From: Ananas comosus
Lineage: Eukaryota; Streptophyta; Magnoliopsida; Poales; Bromeliaceae
NCBI RefSeq assembly: GCF_001540865.1
Contig: NC_033629.1
Coordinates: forward strand, 10,914,733-10,978,732
Direction: 5' to 3'
DNA: 64,000 nt
Each line of letters begins with the position of its first letter. The first letter of the stretch is position 1. This document shows, piece after piece, positions 42,532 through 53,295 of the stretch. A program made the translations under genes and the position numbers. The notes under the pieces were generated by a model. That model was not told the DNA's origin and did no database searches. It saw only the letters and a list, made by a program, of their open reading frames with translations.

Positions 42532-42587
42532 ATATAATATTCATACATTATGGACCCTATGCTCTTTAGTACTGTTTCTTATTTGAA

Positions 42588-44906
42588 ATGAAGATGTACC
42601 AAAACGCCTCCTCATTCTTTTCCCTCTCCTTCATCGTCATATTTTTGTCCATTTTTTCTCCAGTGTTGTGTATTCGTAATATTGGCTCTAATGAACCCGA
42701 AACATTGCAAACTTACATTGTTCGTGTGCAACCTCCTATAGAGATAGCCGATGCTGGCTCCAACGAGCTTGAGAGTTGGTACAAGTCATTCTTATCCGAG
42801 TCTGTTTCCGACACCGGCGAGCCGCGGTTGCTTCACTCCTACAGCGAAGTCTTCAGCGGCTTTGCCGCGAAGCTCACACAATTCGAACTTAATTCAATGC
42901 AAAAGAAAGAAGGGTTCGTGCGCGCTTTTCCGGAGCAGAAGCTCTACCTTCAGACGACCCACACGCCGGAGTTTCTGGGCCTCCGACCTGCGAGTAACGG
43001 ACTTTGGGACGCCTCGGCGTTCGGCCGTGGCGTTATCATCGGCCTACTCGACACCGGCATCGCTGCCGGCCACCCTTCCTTCTCCGACGCCGGCGTGCCG
43101 CCGCCGCCGGCCAGGTGGAAGGGCTCGTGCGCCCTCGAGGCCGGCTGCAACAACAAGCTCATCGGCGCGCGCGCGTTCGTGCCGGGCCACGATTCACCTC
43201 TCGACGACAGCGGGCACGGGACCCACACGGCGAGCACGGCCGCCGGCAACTTCGCGCCCGGCGCGCAGGCGTACGGGCAGGCCGGAGGCACGGCGGCCGG
43301 GATGGCGCCGCGCGCGCACCTGGCCATATACAAGGTGTGCGGCACCTCGGGTTGCGCGTCCTCGGACGTGCTCGCCGGCCTGGACGCCGCCGTGAAGGAC
43401 GGGGTCGACGTAATCTCCATCTCTTTGGGCGGTGGATCCATTCCTTTCGACGAGGATGTGATCGCCATCGGCGCGTTCACCGCTTTTGAGAAGGGCATAG
43501 TCGTCAGCTGCGCAGCAGGTAATAATACCAATAACTGCTGCTATTTTTTTTTTTTTTTATACTCTCTTATGGTAGTCTTACATTTTATTCATCCAACAGG
43601 TAACGGCGGTCCCTTCAATACCACGCTCTCTAACGAGGCGCCGTGGTACATAACAGTGGGTGCGACCTCGGTCGACCGGAGCTTTAGATCGTACGTACAG
43701 CTTAACAACGGGAAGGTCTACGAAGGCGAATCTCTAAATCAGTCAACCAAAATTCCCTCGAACCCGGTCGAACTTGCGTACAATTCCAACCGCAGCGGTT
43801 GCACCTACTTCAAAAAATTCGACATCAAGGGCAAAATAGTTGTATGCGAGCCCTTCTTTCCACTGGAAAAGATCGCCAGAGCCGTTCTGAAAGCAGGAGG
43901 TGTCGGTGTCGTCGTCGTCAATTTGGAGGCAGAGGGCTACTCTATCATCGCGAGAGACTTCCCCCTGCCGGCGTCGAGGTTGTCTGCTGCCGACGGGGAC
44001 TCTGTCATAGCCTACGCGTCTGACGCAAGAAACAACCCGAAAGCGTCGATCACCTTCAACGGCACCGTCCTCGGAACTTCTCCGGCTCCCGTCGTCGCCT
44101 TCTTCTCTTCTCGGGGGCCGAACTTCCAGACCCCGTTGATTCTAAAGCCCGACGTGTCGGCTCCGGGGCTAAACATACTAGCCGCGTGGCCGACCCAAGT
44201 AGACGGAGGAAACGACGGTGCGAATACTTTCAATATAATCTCCGGCACTTCGATGGCGACGCCGCACATCAGCGGCATCGCCGCGCTGATAAAGAGCGTG
44301 CATCCTGACTGGTCGGCAGCAGCCGTCAAGTCGGCAATCATCACCACAGCCGATGAGAACGGTCGCGACGGCAAGCCCATCTTAGACGAGCTTCACCAGA
44401 AGGCGAGCTTCTTCGCGGTGGGAGCCGGGCACGTCAACCCCTCGAAAGCGGCCGACCCCGGTCTGATCTACGACATCGGTGCCGAAGACTACGTTGGTTT
44501 CATATGCAGCGTTTACGGCGACGCGGGCGCTCGCGTTATCGTCCGCAGCCACAACGTGTCGTGTTCGAAGGTGACGCAAAAGTCGGCGACGGAGCTCAAC
44601 CTACCGTCGATAGCGGCCTCTCCGGCTTGGTTGGAAACGGTGACGATTACCCGCGCGGTGACGAACGTCGGTGAGCCGCAGTCGAGTTACACCGCTCATG
44701 TAGATATTCCGGAGACGGTGACGATCGAAGTCGCGCCGCCGACTTTGAGTTTCGCGGCGGTCAGCGAGAGGAAGACGTTCCAGGTGAGGGTGAGATGGAG
44801 CCTCTTTCCGGCGAATGGCGTAGTTGAAGGGAATTTGAGGTGGGTTTCTAATGAGCACGTTGTGAGGAGCCCCGTAGTCGTAGGAAATTTTAAAGCTAGA
44901 AACTAG
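42588..44906 (+). CDS. Subtilisin-like serine protease, SBT1 type (gene 2)
   Basis: This is the closest relative of gene 1, near-identical over most of its length. The spliced product is 745 residues from exons 42588-43518 and 43600-44906. The intron 43519-43599 (81 bp, GT...CAACAG, phase 1) is a multiple of three without an in-frame stop, so the unspliced reading also runs through as 772 residues, adding 27 mostly hydrophobic residues before the oxyanion Asn. Spliced landmarks: signal peptide about 1-28, I9 prodomain, Asp155 in LLDTG, His210 in GHGTHTAS, Asn312 in AAGN, Ser528 in SGTSMATPH, C-terminal fibronectin-like domain. The start gives two more N-terminal residues (MK) than gene 1. Its distal promoter lies 24 kb away across satellite and gypsy DNA, so expression has probably changed. 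A secreted cell-wall or apoplastic endoprotease is expected. Confidence 0.93.
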   Translation: MKMYQNASSFFSLSFIVIFLSIFSPVLCIRNIGSNEPETLQTYIVRVQPPIEIADAGSNELESWYKSFLSESVSDTGEPRLLHSYSEVFSGFAAKLTQFELNSMQKKEGFVRAFPEQKLYLQTTHTPEFLGLRPASNGLWDASAFGRGVIIGLLDTGIAAGHPSFSDAGVPPPPARWKGSCALEAGCNNKLIGARAFVPGHDSPLDDSGHGTHTASTAAGNFAPGAQAYGQAGGTAAGMAPRAHLAIYKVCGTSGCASSDVLAGLDAAVKDGVDVISISLGGGSIPFDEDVIAIGAFTAFEKGIVVSCAAGNNTNNCCYFFFFLYSLMVVLHFIHPTGNGGPFNTTLSNEAPWYITVGATSVDRSFRSYVQLNNGKVYEGESLNQSTKIPSNPVELAYNSNRSGCTYFKKFDIKGKIVVCEPFFPLEKIARAVLKAGGVGVVVVNLEAEGYSIIARDFPLPASRLSAADGDSVIAYASDARNNPKASITFNGTVLGTSPAPVVAFFSSRGPNFQTPLILKPDVSAPGLNILAAWPTQVDGGNDGANTFNIISGTSMATPHISGIAALIKSVHPDWSAAAVKSAIITTADENGRDGKPILDELHQKASFFAVGAGHVNPSKAADPGLIYDIGAEDYVGFICSVYGDAGARVIVRSHNVSCSKVTQKSATELNLPSIAASPAWLETVTITRAVTNVGEPQSSYTAHVDIPETVTIEVAPPTLSFAAVSERKTFQVRVRWSLFPANGVVEGNLRWVSNEHVVRSPVVVGNFKARN

Positions 44907-45050
44907 CTAGGTGATGAAAAATCATTCCTGTTGTTGTATTTCTGGTAATTTCCCGAGTAAATAAGGATGTGCTTGCAAGAAGTGAATTTGTTACCATTCA
45001 AAAATGCGAAATTTGGTAAATATTTTTTCTCTAGGTGATTTTTGGGTGCG
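44907..45050 (+). other. 3' flank of SBT gene 2, shared with gene 1
   Basis: The text after the stop (GCTAGGTGATGAAAAATCATTCCTG) matches that after gene 1 and continues in homology to about 45640, apart from small indels. An untranslated region with the polyadenylation site is expected here; I see AATAAGG-like but no canonical AATAAA within the first 100 bases. Confidence 0.5.
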
Positions 45051-45403
45051 GGTTAGGAATGCAAACGTGACAGATTTGGGGGCGGAAGGGTTTCTCCACC
45101 TCCCGTTTTATTTCTTATCGTGATGGAATGGAATCTGAACGGATTATTTTTTTATTTTATTTTTTACTCTTACTTACTGTAACCATTTGGGGTGGATCAA
45201 AACGAGAGCGAATTTTTGATGAATTTTTAACGGAACGGACTGAAGAAAAAAAAAGTCTTTCGCCTTTCGTTCAATTTACTTGGCGGATAAATTCGAAACG
45301 GATTATATGTTTCTATATTTTTGTTCCCACTTATCGTCTCATTCGGAGCAGAGCGGGGCAGGAGCCCCACCAGCTCAGATTCATTTGCATCCCTAATGCT
45401 GTT
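45051..45403. mobile_element. hAT-like MITE, duplicate of 12607-12923
   Basis: The ends TAGGAATGCAAAC and GCATCCCTA correspond to the copy behind SBT gene 1. The flanking duplication has decayed (GTGCGGGT-like on the left, ATGCTGTT on the right). Its orthologous position shows it moved with the gene duplication. Confidence 0.7.
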
Positions 45404-46259
45404 TCGCTGCGTGCTTGTTTTTAAATTTTTTGGATAAAATTTTATATATTAGAAAGATTAATAAAAGGATATTGTATTGCTTGTAATTCATTCCTCTTAG
45501 TATATACTTAGCAACGAAAAATAAAAACTTAAAAAATAGCTTTTTTAATTTCAAAATTTTTTAAATAAATTATTATTTTCCACTTTGTTGGATGCATTGC
45601 AAAGTAACAAATTATAATAATCATAACAAAATTTTCAATTCATTAAATTGTATAAAATTATCATTTAAAAATTCAATACATGCCCTTTTTAGAGACTACA
45701 ATTTCATTTATAGGATAGCCGTCTAAAAGTTAAATATAATGAATATATATATACTTTTTCACTCTAAAAAATAATCATAAATATTTGGGCAAATTATATG
45801 AATCAGATGACATTTTAAATTTCAAATTTTAATTTATTGTAATTATTAACTCAAACTTTTAAAAGCGTTGCAATCAAGTCTTATAATCTAATTTAAGTTG
45901 AATAAATATTGATAAATTATTAATATAAAAGTGATGTGATAGTATGTATTGTGATTAATAATATAATAAAAATTAAAATACTTCATAACTTTTATATCCG
46001 TAATACGTTAATATTCAATTAACTAAATTGAGCAGGGGACTTGATTCTAACAATTTTAAAAATTTGAGTCAGTAATTATTACAAATTAGTTTGAGGACTA
46101 TAGTGTCACGTAGATCATAGGACTAAACGCGCAATTTATCCTAAAAATTTCTTTTAATATTACCAAATACCGTTAGTATTCATGTACGGTATATTAAATA
46201 TGTTTTTTTTTTTTGTAAAATGTGTTAATATTTGGATAGTTTGAAGGAGTAATGATACA
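45404..46259. other. AT-rich spacer
   Basis: The first 240 bases continue the flank shared with SBT gene 1. The remainder is AT-rich with no gene, RNA gene or clear element that I can support. Confidence 0.55.
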
Positions 46260-47400
46260 CTAGTGTAAAGACCCGCGCGATGCGGCGGGGAGATAATAGA
46301 AATAAAATTTTAAATTATTTTTTGAGGTAAAAAAAATAGTGAAAATTAAAATTTTAAAATGTACATGATAACGTAATAAAATAAAATAGCAAGTAAGTAT
46401 ATTTTACCGTCCAGAAAAGGCACACTCCTCATAAATGTACATAGAAGCAATAATCAACCTTTTCTATTCTATAAAGCCTACTTTGAATAAAATTATACAA
46501 CTCCATGGAGAAAAAAAAGGGAGAAAAAAGAAAACTCTTAAGTTTCCTATTAGCTCATTATATCATTTCATCTAATGGGAGATGTTGATGGTGCCGGCGA
46601 TGCCTACGACGTACAATATTACATTTAAAGTTGTTGCAATCTTGAACATTGTTCTCCATTGAGCTCATCATTTTCCTAAATTTTGTATCTGCATTTTTCT
46701 CTCCTATTATATTACAAAAATAAAACAAAATGGAGAAAAAAAATGACACTTTAGCCAATTCAAAAAAAAAAAACTTAATAATTTTTATTTTAAAATAATT
46801 TTACCTTGAGAATCCAAATATGATTTTGCGAATGATAACTAATAGATGAGAGTTGGGGTGATAATGGTGAGCAAAGCCCAAAAAGAAGAAGATCAGAACA
46901 TAAGCTCTTGAGGCTTTTTTTTTTCTATTTTTAAATTTTATTTATAAAAAAATTAAAAAGAATAGAAATCTTTAAAGAGCTCATATTTTACAATGGAAGC
47001 AAATTGGAGAAAGAGAACGTTCTTAGTTCACGACACCCGCCGCACATCTTCGGGTGCGTCATCTATGTGGCGGCCGGCCGCGGTAGCTGACGAAGGCGAT
47101 GACGGAGCTGTAGTCGAAGTTGAAGAAATCCGCTTTGCCGACATGGAGGTCTAGGCGGAGGTGGAGGTCGAGGCAAAGGTGGAGGTCGATGGTGGTGAGG
47201 GGCGGCGGAGCGACGTTTGACCCGGTCGAGAAGGAAGCGGGCGACGCCGACGTCGAGATCGGAGGAAGAGGGCGGCAGCAGTGGAGCGGAAGAGGTAAAG
47301 GAAGTGGGCGACACCGATGTCGAGATCGGAGAAAGAGAGCAGCGGGAAGTCAAGGGAACGCGGGATGGGAGAAGAGAGAGGGTGAGAGCAAACTTATAGG
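46260..47400 (-). mobile_element. Possible Helitron-like segment with a GC-rich insert
   Basis: On the minus strand a hairpin around CCCGCCGCATCGCGCGGG is followed by TCTTTACA, CTAG and T, matching the terminus at 18368. To its right on the plus strand are AT-rich DNA and then a sharply GC-rich block at 47041-47380. The block contains repeated GGAGGTCGAGG phrases and, on the minus strand, a reading FFNFDYSSVIAFVSYRGR that looks like a gene scrap I cannot name. Helitrons often carry such fragments. The right end is not defined. Confidence 0.4.
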
Positions 47401-47672
47401 ATTAAAATATTTAGGAGTTACTATATATATAACTTGAAGTAATTTTAAAATGAATGAGATTTAAAAAATATAAATAATAGAATTAATGTTACAGTTACTA
47501 AATAAGATATAGTTTTAGAAAGAAAGGTGGTGGGTCATTAAATAGTAACAAATAATAAATTAATTTGTAAAATATAATGAGAAAAAATATGAAAAGGCTA
47601 TTCTTAGTCAGAAATGACAACAACTATATATGGAGCCTATTTTGAAAATGAGAGATGGATCATATTTGGTAT

Positions 47673-47878
47673 AATTTGACAATTAATTATCATAGTTTAT
47701 AATAATTGATCAAGCAATTATGAGGAACCGTTTTCTAATTTAGAAAATTAATTGCTAATAGAAACAGCTAGTATGAATTTGACAATTAATTATCATAGTT
47801 TATAATAATTGATCAAGCAATTATGAGGAACCGTTTTCTAATTTAGAAAATTAATTGCTAATAGAAACAGTTAGTATG
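47673..47878. repeat. Perfectly adjacent 103-bp tandem duplication
   Basis: Units at 47673-47775 and 47776-47878 start AATTTGACAATTAATTATC and end AGTATG. I see one difference (AACAGCTAG versus AACAGTTAG). A recent local duplication in AT-rich spacer; no coding meaning seen. Confidence 0.9.
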
Positions 47879-48872
47879 AAACGTATATGGTTATGTAGAA
47901 TTTGAAATATAGCAATAACCTGTCAAAAAAAAATCAGAAAAAATTCTAAAAAAGGAGGTCATGCCACCTCAGCTTTTGTTATTGGGGATTAATAGAAAAT
48001 AATATAGAAAATAATAGATTCTACAGAGACCTAGCCACAATTTTGGGACACTATGAATTACTAATTATTTTGCATTGCTATTGGGTTTTCCAACTGTATG
48101 ATATCTAAATGGAGGTTGAGATCAAGTATGTATCTAAACAGGGTAATAAATATATTCAAAATAAGAATAAAGAAATTTAGCATTGATTTAATCGAAAATT
48201 ATAAATTAAAGTTAGGTGCACTAATCAAAATAAATTATAGTTTGAATATTTTAATAAAATTTTATCAAACAGTTGCGGACAATAGTGCAATTTGCCTTAA
48301 AAATCACGTCAAATGTTGTTTTTACCTTCCTGGTCAATGTCCCAACAATCCTTTAGATTGCTAGACATTTGACGACTAAAAATATATAACTTATGTAAAG
48401 TGCATGAAATGAATTTACAATAAAAGCCCTGCATTAGATTATCTACCCCTATAATTAATATAACAATTATAACCCTCTAGATATATAACTTTATTACATT
48501 TGAATCCATTAGAGATTAACGTTTTGTAAATATATTCTTAATATTTTATGCACTATATGCATAGAAATATTTGAATATAGATGCATTTTCCAAAAACGAA
48601 AAAAAGTATTAGTTGAGAAAATTTAATAGACTAAAACTTTTTGCTCGGTTTACATATAGTGTGTGATATCAAAGTCAACCTAGTATATTTTATTAATATC
48701 GTTCATAATTTATATTATAGTGAAAAAAAGATTACTCTTTTTTTTTGAAAAAAAAGAAAATTTTTCTTTTTTTTCTTTCTTTTTTTTTTTTTGGATACTC
48801 AGTCTTTGGCTTGATAACTAAATTTTGGAGAACAATTTTTGCTGTTCCAATATAAACTAGAACAAGTTGTAA
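47879..48872. other. AT-rich spacer
   Basis: I see no supported gene. A frame of 88 codons at 48098-48364 has AT-driven composition and no recognisable motif, so it is not listed as a gene. Confidence 0.5.
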
Positions 48873-49513
48873 TTACGTTTGGATGTTGTTTGTTTGTTTT
48901 TAGAAAATATTCTTAATAGTGTATGAATATTTATGTTGAAATAAGGGGTTGAAAAGATAAAAATTAAACATAATGACAAATTTGCCCTTGAATATAATAA
49001 TTAAATATGATTTAATAAATTAAGTATTAAAATAAATTAATTTACAAATTAAGTATATTTGTACATTATTTTGAAAATAATGTTTTAGTAGTATTCAATT
49101 TATTTTTTTTCTTTCGAAACTAATTTAAAATATAACTATCTAAAACGGAATAGCACTTATTAAATTAAATAAATCATTCAATCGATTTCTTTTAATTTAT
49201 TAATTAAATTAAATATTAATGAGTTAAAATAGTGCAGCTCTTATAAATTAATTTTTTAAAAAAATCTCCAAAAAAAAATTCCTAAATACATCCCTGTGAG
49301 GAAAGGTTTCAAGGGCAAAATGGGAAACTAACATAGCATTCTAAATTGTTCCCTCTAGTTCTCCCATATAAGGAGAACAGACTTAACGGGTTGTTCTTAA
49401 TACAACGCATTAAGTCGGGAACAATAAACCCCCCTCCTTTTTTTTTTCCTGTTTGGATATTGATTGGGGAATATCCCGCCTTATTCTAGAATATCCCTCC
49501 AACCAAACGTAGC
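48873..49513. mobile_element. Candidate TIR element of about 640 bp
   Basis: The left end reads TTACGTTTGGATG and the inverted right end GGCTACGTTTGGTTGGA, an imperfect inverted repeat of the XGTTTGG class common in plant MITEs. I could not confirm a target-site duplication. The inside is AT-rich with no ORF of note. Confidence 0.35.
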
Positions 49514-49754
49514 CCAAGAACAAAATATGTTAATTGAGCAATTAAGCCAAAAACTAATTGGTGGTCACAAAATATCAAACACAAAATTCTACTCCTTTAA
49601 TGCAAATTTTCTCCTACAGGCAGGCCTACTGCTGTAATGCTGATTTGTGAGGTTTTTTTATTGTATCCCATAAAACCTTAATTTCAATCAATATTGTGGT
49701 TTTTTTTTTATTACTTTTGGAAACAACAAAGTACAAAAAGAAAGGCGTTTATCA

Positions 49755-49758
<4 letters not shown>

Positions 49759-49814
<56 letters not shown>
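49759..49814. repeat. (TA)n microsatellite
   Basis: A run of about 55 bases of alternating TA. Similar runs are at 50359-50386, 50594-50660 and 60976-61015, each touching a small foldback element. Confidence 0.95.
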
Positions 49815-49817
<3 letters not shown>

Positions 49818-49823
49818 TATGAC

Positions 49824-50353
49824 GCTGGAATACTATCGGTAGCAAACGGACTTCGTTGTCACTCATTTGTTTTCGATGATGGAGCCTTCAAATCGACGAT
49901 CGACACCGTTGAACATGATCTATACCCCTTAAACTATCTAGAAACTAAATTACAAATCTTTTCGACATCATTTATCTAATAATCAACGGGTTTCAAACTT
50001 TGTAATTTTAATGGTAGATATGTAGCGTTTTCTCATTTAACGGTGTAAGCCTATCCAAATTAATTGAATTTTGGTTAGAAAACTCTTTAAACTATTTAGA
50101 ACAAGATATATACTATCGATCTTGATTATAAAATTTCTATCATCACTTTTTAAAGGATATTTATTTTCAGCTGTTTATTTTTATGCCAACTTGATGGATA
50201 AGAGAACAATATCGAAAAAGTATGAAATTTGATTTCTAGATACTTCATGTGGTATAGATCATTTTCAACGGTGCCGATCGTCGATTTGGAGGCTCCATTA
50301 TTGAAAACAAATGGGTGGCAACGTAGCTCGTTTGCTACCGATAGTATTCCAGC
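49824..50353. mobile_element. Foldback MITE in (TA)n, Micron-like, 530 bp
   Basis: The left end GCTGGAATACTATCGGTAGC is the inverse of the right end GCTACCGATAGTATTCCAGC. Inverted similarity continues inward for about 140 bases on each side (for example GATGGAGCC and ATCGACGATCG on the left against their inverses on the right). It is flanked on both sides by TA microsatellite. Rice Micron elements share this habit of sitting in TA repeats; family membership is inference. Confidence 0.7.
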
Positions 50354-50355
50354 TC

Positions 50356-50383
<28 letters not shown>

Positions 50384-50389
<6 letters not shown>

Positions 50390-50591
50390 GAGTAGGGCTA
50401 GAATACTTTTACAAGTATCACCTAAGTAATACTTGTGTGTTTTTAGTCCTTGGATGGAGAGATATGAGGTTGAGATGATGGTGGTAGGTGGTGGTAGGTG
50501 GAATAGTGTTTAATCCAAAGGTTATTTGTAATCAAAAAATAGATCCAATGGCTAAAAACGTGATAGTAACATGGGGATGATANTAGTAACC

Positions 50592-50600
<9 letters not shown>
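50384..50600. mobile_element. Second Micron-like element, interrupted by an n at 50583
   Basis: It starts with GTAGAGTAGGGCTAGAATAC directly after a TA run and ends near GTAACCTCACTATATA before another TA run. Internal phrases (CCTTGGATGG, AAAACGTGATAGTAAC) match the element at 60745. The single n at 50583 probably marks a contig join or an unresolved base. Confidence 0.55.
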
Positions 50601-50660
<60 letters not shown>

Positions 50661-50663
<3 letters not shown>

Positions 50664-50886
50664 TATGGTATTTCATAATAAAGGAAAATGCTAAAAATAA
50701 AATCCTTCGTTGCACCTGCGCTTTGCCAACCCAGTTTCCTTACTTATTAGATTCATTAATCTACAAATTTCCGTCCATATACAACTAGTAAATTATCCCT
50801 TTCTACATTTGCACAATTCAAGTTGATGGATGAGCAAGCAAAGCAAATGGACACACACTTCAGGGACCAATAAGAGTATCATTCGA

Positions 50887-50917
<31 letters not shown>

Positions 50918-50962
50918 TCAGGGAAAGAGTATCATACGAATCTTTGCTCTTTCTCATTTGGC
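50661..50962 (+). promoter_or_regulatory. Upstream region of SBT gene 3
   Basis: Part of it (CTTTGCCAACCCAGTTTCCTT near 50720) resembles the far upstream region of SBT gene 1 near 9910. ACACACTTCAGGGA occurs twice (50850 and 50908), around a short TA/CA microsatellite. A TATATATA run near 50889 lies about 75 bases before the ATG and could act as a TATA region. Confidence 0.45.
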
Positions 50963-53295
50963 ATGGAGATAAACCAAATAATATCCTGTACATTTACTCA
51001 CCTCTCTTTCATCTTCGTATTTTTATTCATTTCCTCTCCGGTGTTGTCTCGTCCGAATATCAGCGTTCCGTCTAATGCCAGCATCAATGAGTCCGAACAG
51101 TTGCGAACTTACATAGTTCGTGTGCAACCTCCGACAGAGGTCGCTGATGCCGGCTCTACCGAGCTTGAGAGTTGGTACAAGTCCTTCTTATCCGAGTCTA
51201 TTTCAGACGCTGGCGAGCTGCGGTTAGTTCACTCGTACACTGAGGTCTTTGTCGGTTTTGCCGCGCAGCTCACGAAAACAGAGCTGAATTCTATCCAGAA
51301 GAAGGAAGGGTTCGTGCACGCATTTCCGGTCAAGAATCTCCGCCTTTTGACGACACGTACGCCGGCGTTTCTGGGCCTCCAACCTGGTACCGGCCTTTGG
51401 AACACCACCGCCCTCAGCCGCGGCATCATCATCGGCCTACTCGATACCGGCATCGCCCCCACCCACCCTTCTTTCTCCGACGACGGCGTTCCGCCGCCCC
51501 CCGCCAAGTGGAAGGGCTCATGCGCCTTCGAGACCGGCTGCAACAACAAGCTCATCGGCGCACAATCATTCGTGCAAGACGATAAGTCCCCTTTCGACGA
51601 CATCGGGCACGGAACTCATACTGCTAGCACAGCTGCTGGAAACTTTGTACATGGTGCGAGTGCGTTCGGACAAGCCAGCGGCACCGCGGCCGGGGTGGCC
51701 CCGCACGCACACTTGGCGATGTACAAGGTCTGCAGCGCGTCCGGTTGCTGGACCTCGGATATTCTCGCCGGCTTAGATGCCGCCGTCAAGGACGGGGTCG
51801 ACGTAATCTCCATCTCTTTAGGCGGCGGAACCGATAAATTCTTCAGAGACGTGATCGCCATCGGCGCTTTCGGTGCTTTCGAAAAGGGCGTATTTGTTAG
51901 CTGCGCGGCGGGTAATACAAATAACTTTTATTTTTTTTAAAAAAATTAAGCGGATAGAAAACGATATTTAATATTCTATATATATATTATTAAATAGGTA
52001 ATGAAGGTCCGAGAGGTAAGTCGCTCTCGAACGAGGCACCATGGTATATAACAGTGGGAGCGACATCGGTCGACCGGAGCTTTGCGGCCTCAGTGCAACT
52101 TTACAACAACAAGCAGTTGTATGAGGGCGAATCTTTGAATCAGTTCAAAAACTTCTCATCCGCGCCGTTCGAGCTTGCATACTCTTCGGAATTCAGCAGC
52201 TGCAGTGACTTCACCGGCTTCGACATCCGGGGAAAGCTAGTCTTATGCGACCCCCAAGACTTACTTCCATCATATGATATTTTTGGCGCCGTTAAGAGTG
52301 GCGGTGGCGTCGGCGTGGTGCTCGTAAATGCAAAGGCTGCAGGGTACTCGATTGTCACCGATAGCTACCCCCTGCCGACAGTGCAGTTGAGTGCCGCTGC
52401 TGGCCGTGCCATCATAGACTACACATTGCGAAACCAATTGCTTGCGTCAATCTCCTTCAACGGCACCGTTCTCGGAACTCCCTTTGCTCCCTCCGTCGCC
52501 TTTTTCTCTTCCCGCGGGCCGAACTTTCAAAACGGGATGCTCTTGAAGCCCGACGTAGCGGCTCCGGGGCTTAACATACTGGCCGCGTGGCCGACCCAAG
52601 CGGACGGAGGGAATGACGGAAAGAAAACTTCCAACATAATCTCCGGGACTTCGATGGCCACGCCGCATGTCAGCGGCATCGCCGCGCTGATAAAGAGCGT
52701 GCACCCTGACTGGTCGCCGGCCGCCATCAAGTCCGCTATCATCACCACATCCGACGTGAAGGACAAGCAGGGGCTGCCCATCTTCAACGAGCTTCAAACC
52801 CCGGCGAACGTCTACGAATTGGGGGCCGGACACGTGAACCCGTCGAAAGCCGTCGACCCCGGTCTCGTCTACGACATCGGCGCCGACGACTACGTCCGTT
52901 TTATATGCACAATTTACGGAGACCACGGTGCTAACATTATCGTGCGCAGCCACAACGTGTCTTGCGCGGACGAGAAGCAAATCGCGGCGGAGGAGCTGAA
53001 CTTGCCGTCGATTGTGTTCCCGATAGGTTTGTCGCCGAGGCCGAATGTCACGCGCACGGTGACTAACGTCGGGAAGGCGCAGTCGACCTACGCAGTTCAG
53101 TTGGAGGTTCCGGTGTCGGTGAGGGTGACGGTCACGCCGTCGACGTTGAGTCTCAGCAAGGTGAACGAGAAGAAGACGTTCCGGGTGAGCGTGGAAATTG
53201 TAGGGGATTTAGGCGGCTGGAATTATGGGCACCTGAGGTGGGTTTCGGATGATCACGTCGTGAGGACCCCCTTGGTTTTCGTCGATTATTATTAA
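50963..53295 (+). CDS. Subtilisin-like serine protease, SBT1 type (gene 3)
   Basis: A more diverged member of the cluster with 748 residues. Exons are 50963-51911 and 51998-53295; the intron 51912-51997 (86 bp, GT...AATAG, phase 1) sits at the same codon as in genes 1 and 2 and brings an in-frame stop if retained. Parts: signal peptide about 1-29, I9 prodomain from TYIVRVQPP to about 130, Asp161 in LLDTG, His216 in GHGTHTAS, Asn318 in AAGN, PA region, Ser535 in SGTSMATPH, fibronectin-like C-terminus with NVTRTVTNVG. All catalytic residues are present. Compared with genes 1 and 2 the PA region and C-terminus differ most, which may reflect different substrates. The first Met of the frame fits the signal peptide. 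A secreted apoplastic protease is expected. Confidence 0.93.

Noticed and set aside
39576..42548. Phe/Ser/His-rich minus-strand frames across the satellite
   Set aside because: They mirror GA-rich runs and repeat with the monomers; none has a start context, domain or conservation beyond the repeat.
42588..44906. SBT gene 2 as a single-exon gene of 772 residues
   Set aside because: The extra 27 residues coincide exactly with an intron that genes 1 and 3 must remove; consensus GT and CAACAG borders are present. The unspliced form is kept only as a finding.
48098..48364. 88-codon plus-strand frame
   Set aside because: Composition is typical of AT-rich spacer (Lys/Ile/Asn/Leu) and no family or paralogue is recognisable.
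50443..50715. 90-codon minus-strand frame with Tyr-Ile repeats
   Set aside because: It is produced by the TA microsatellite and crosses the n at 50583.
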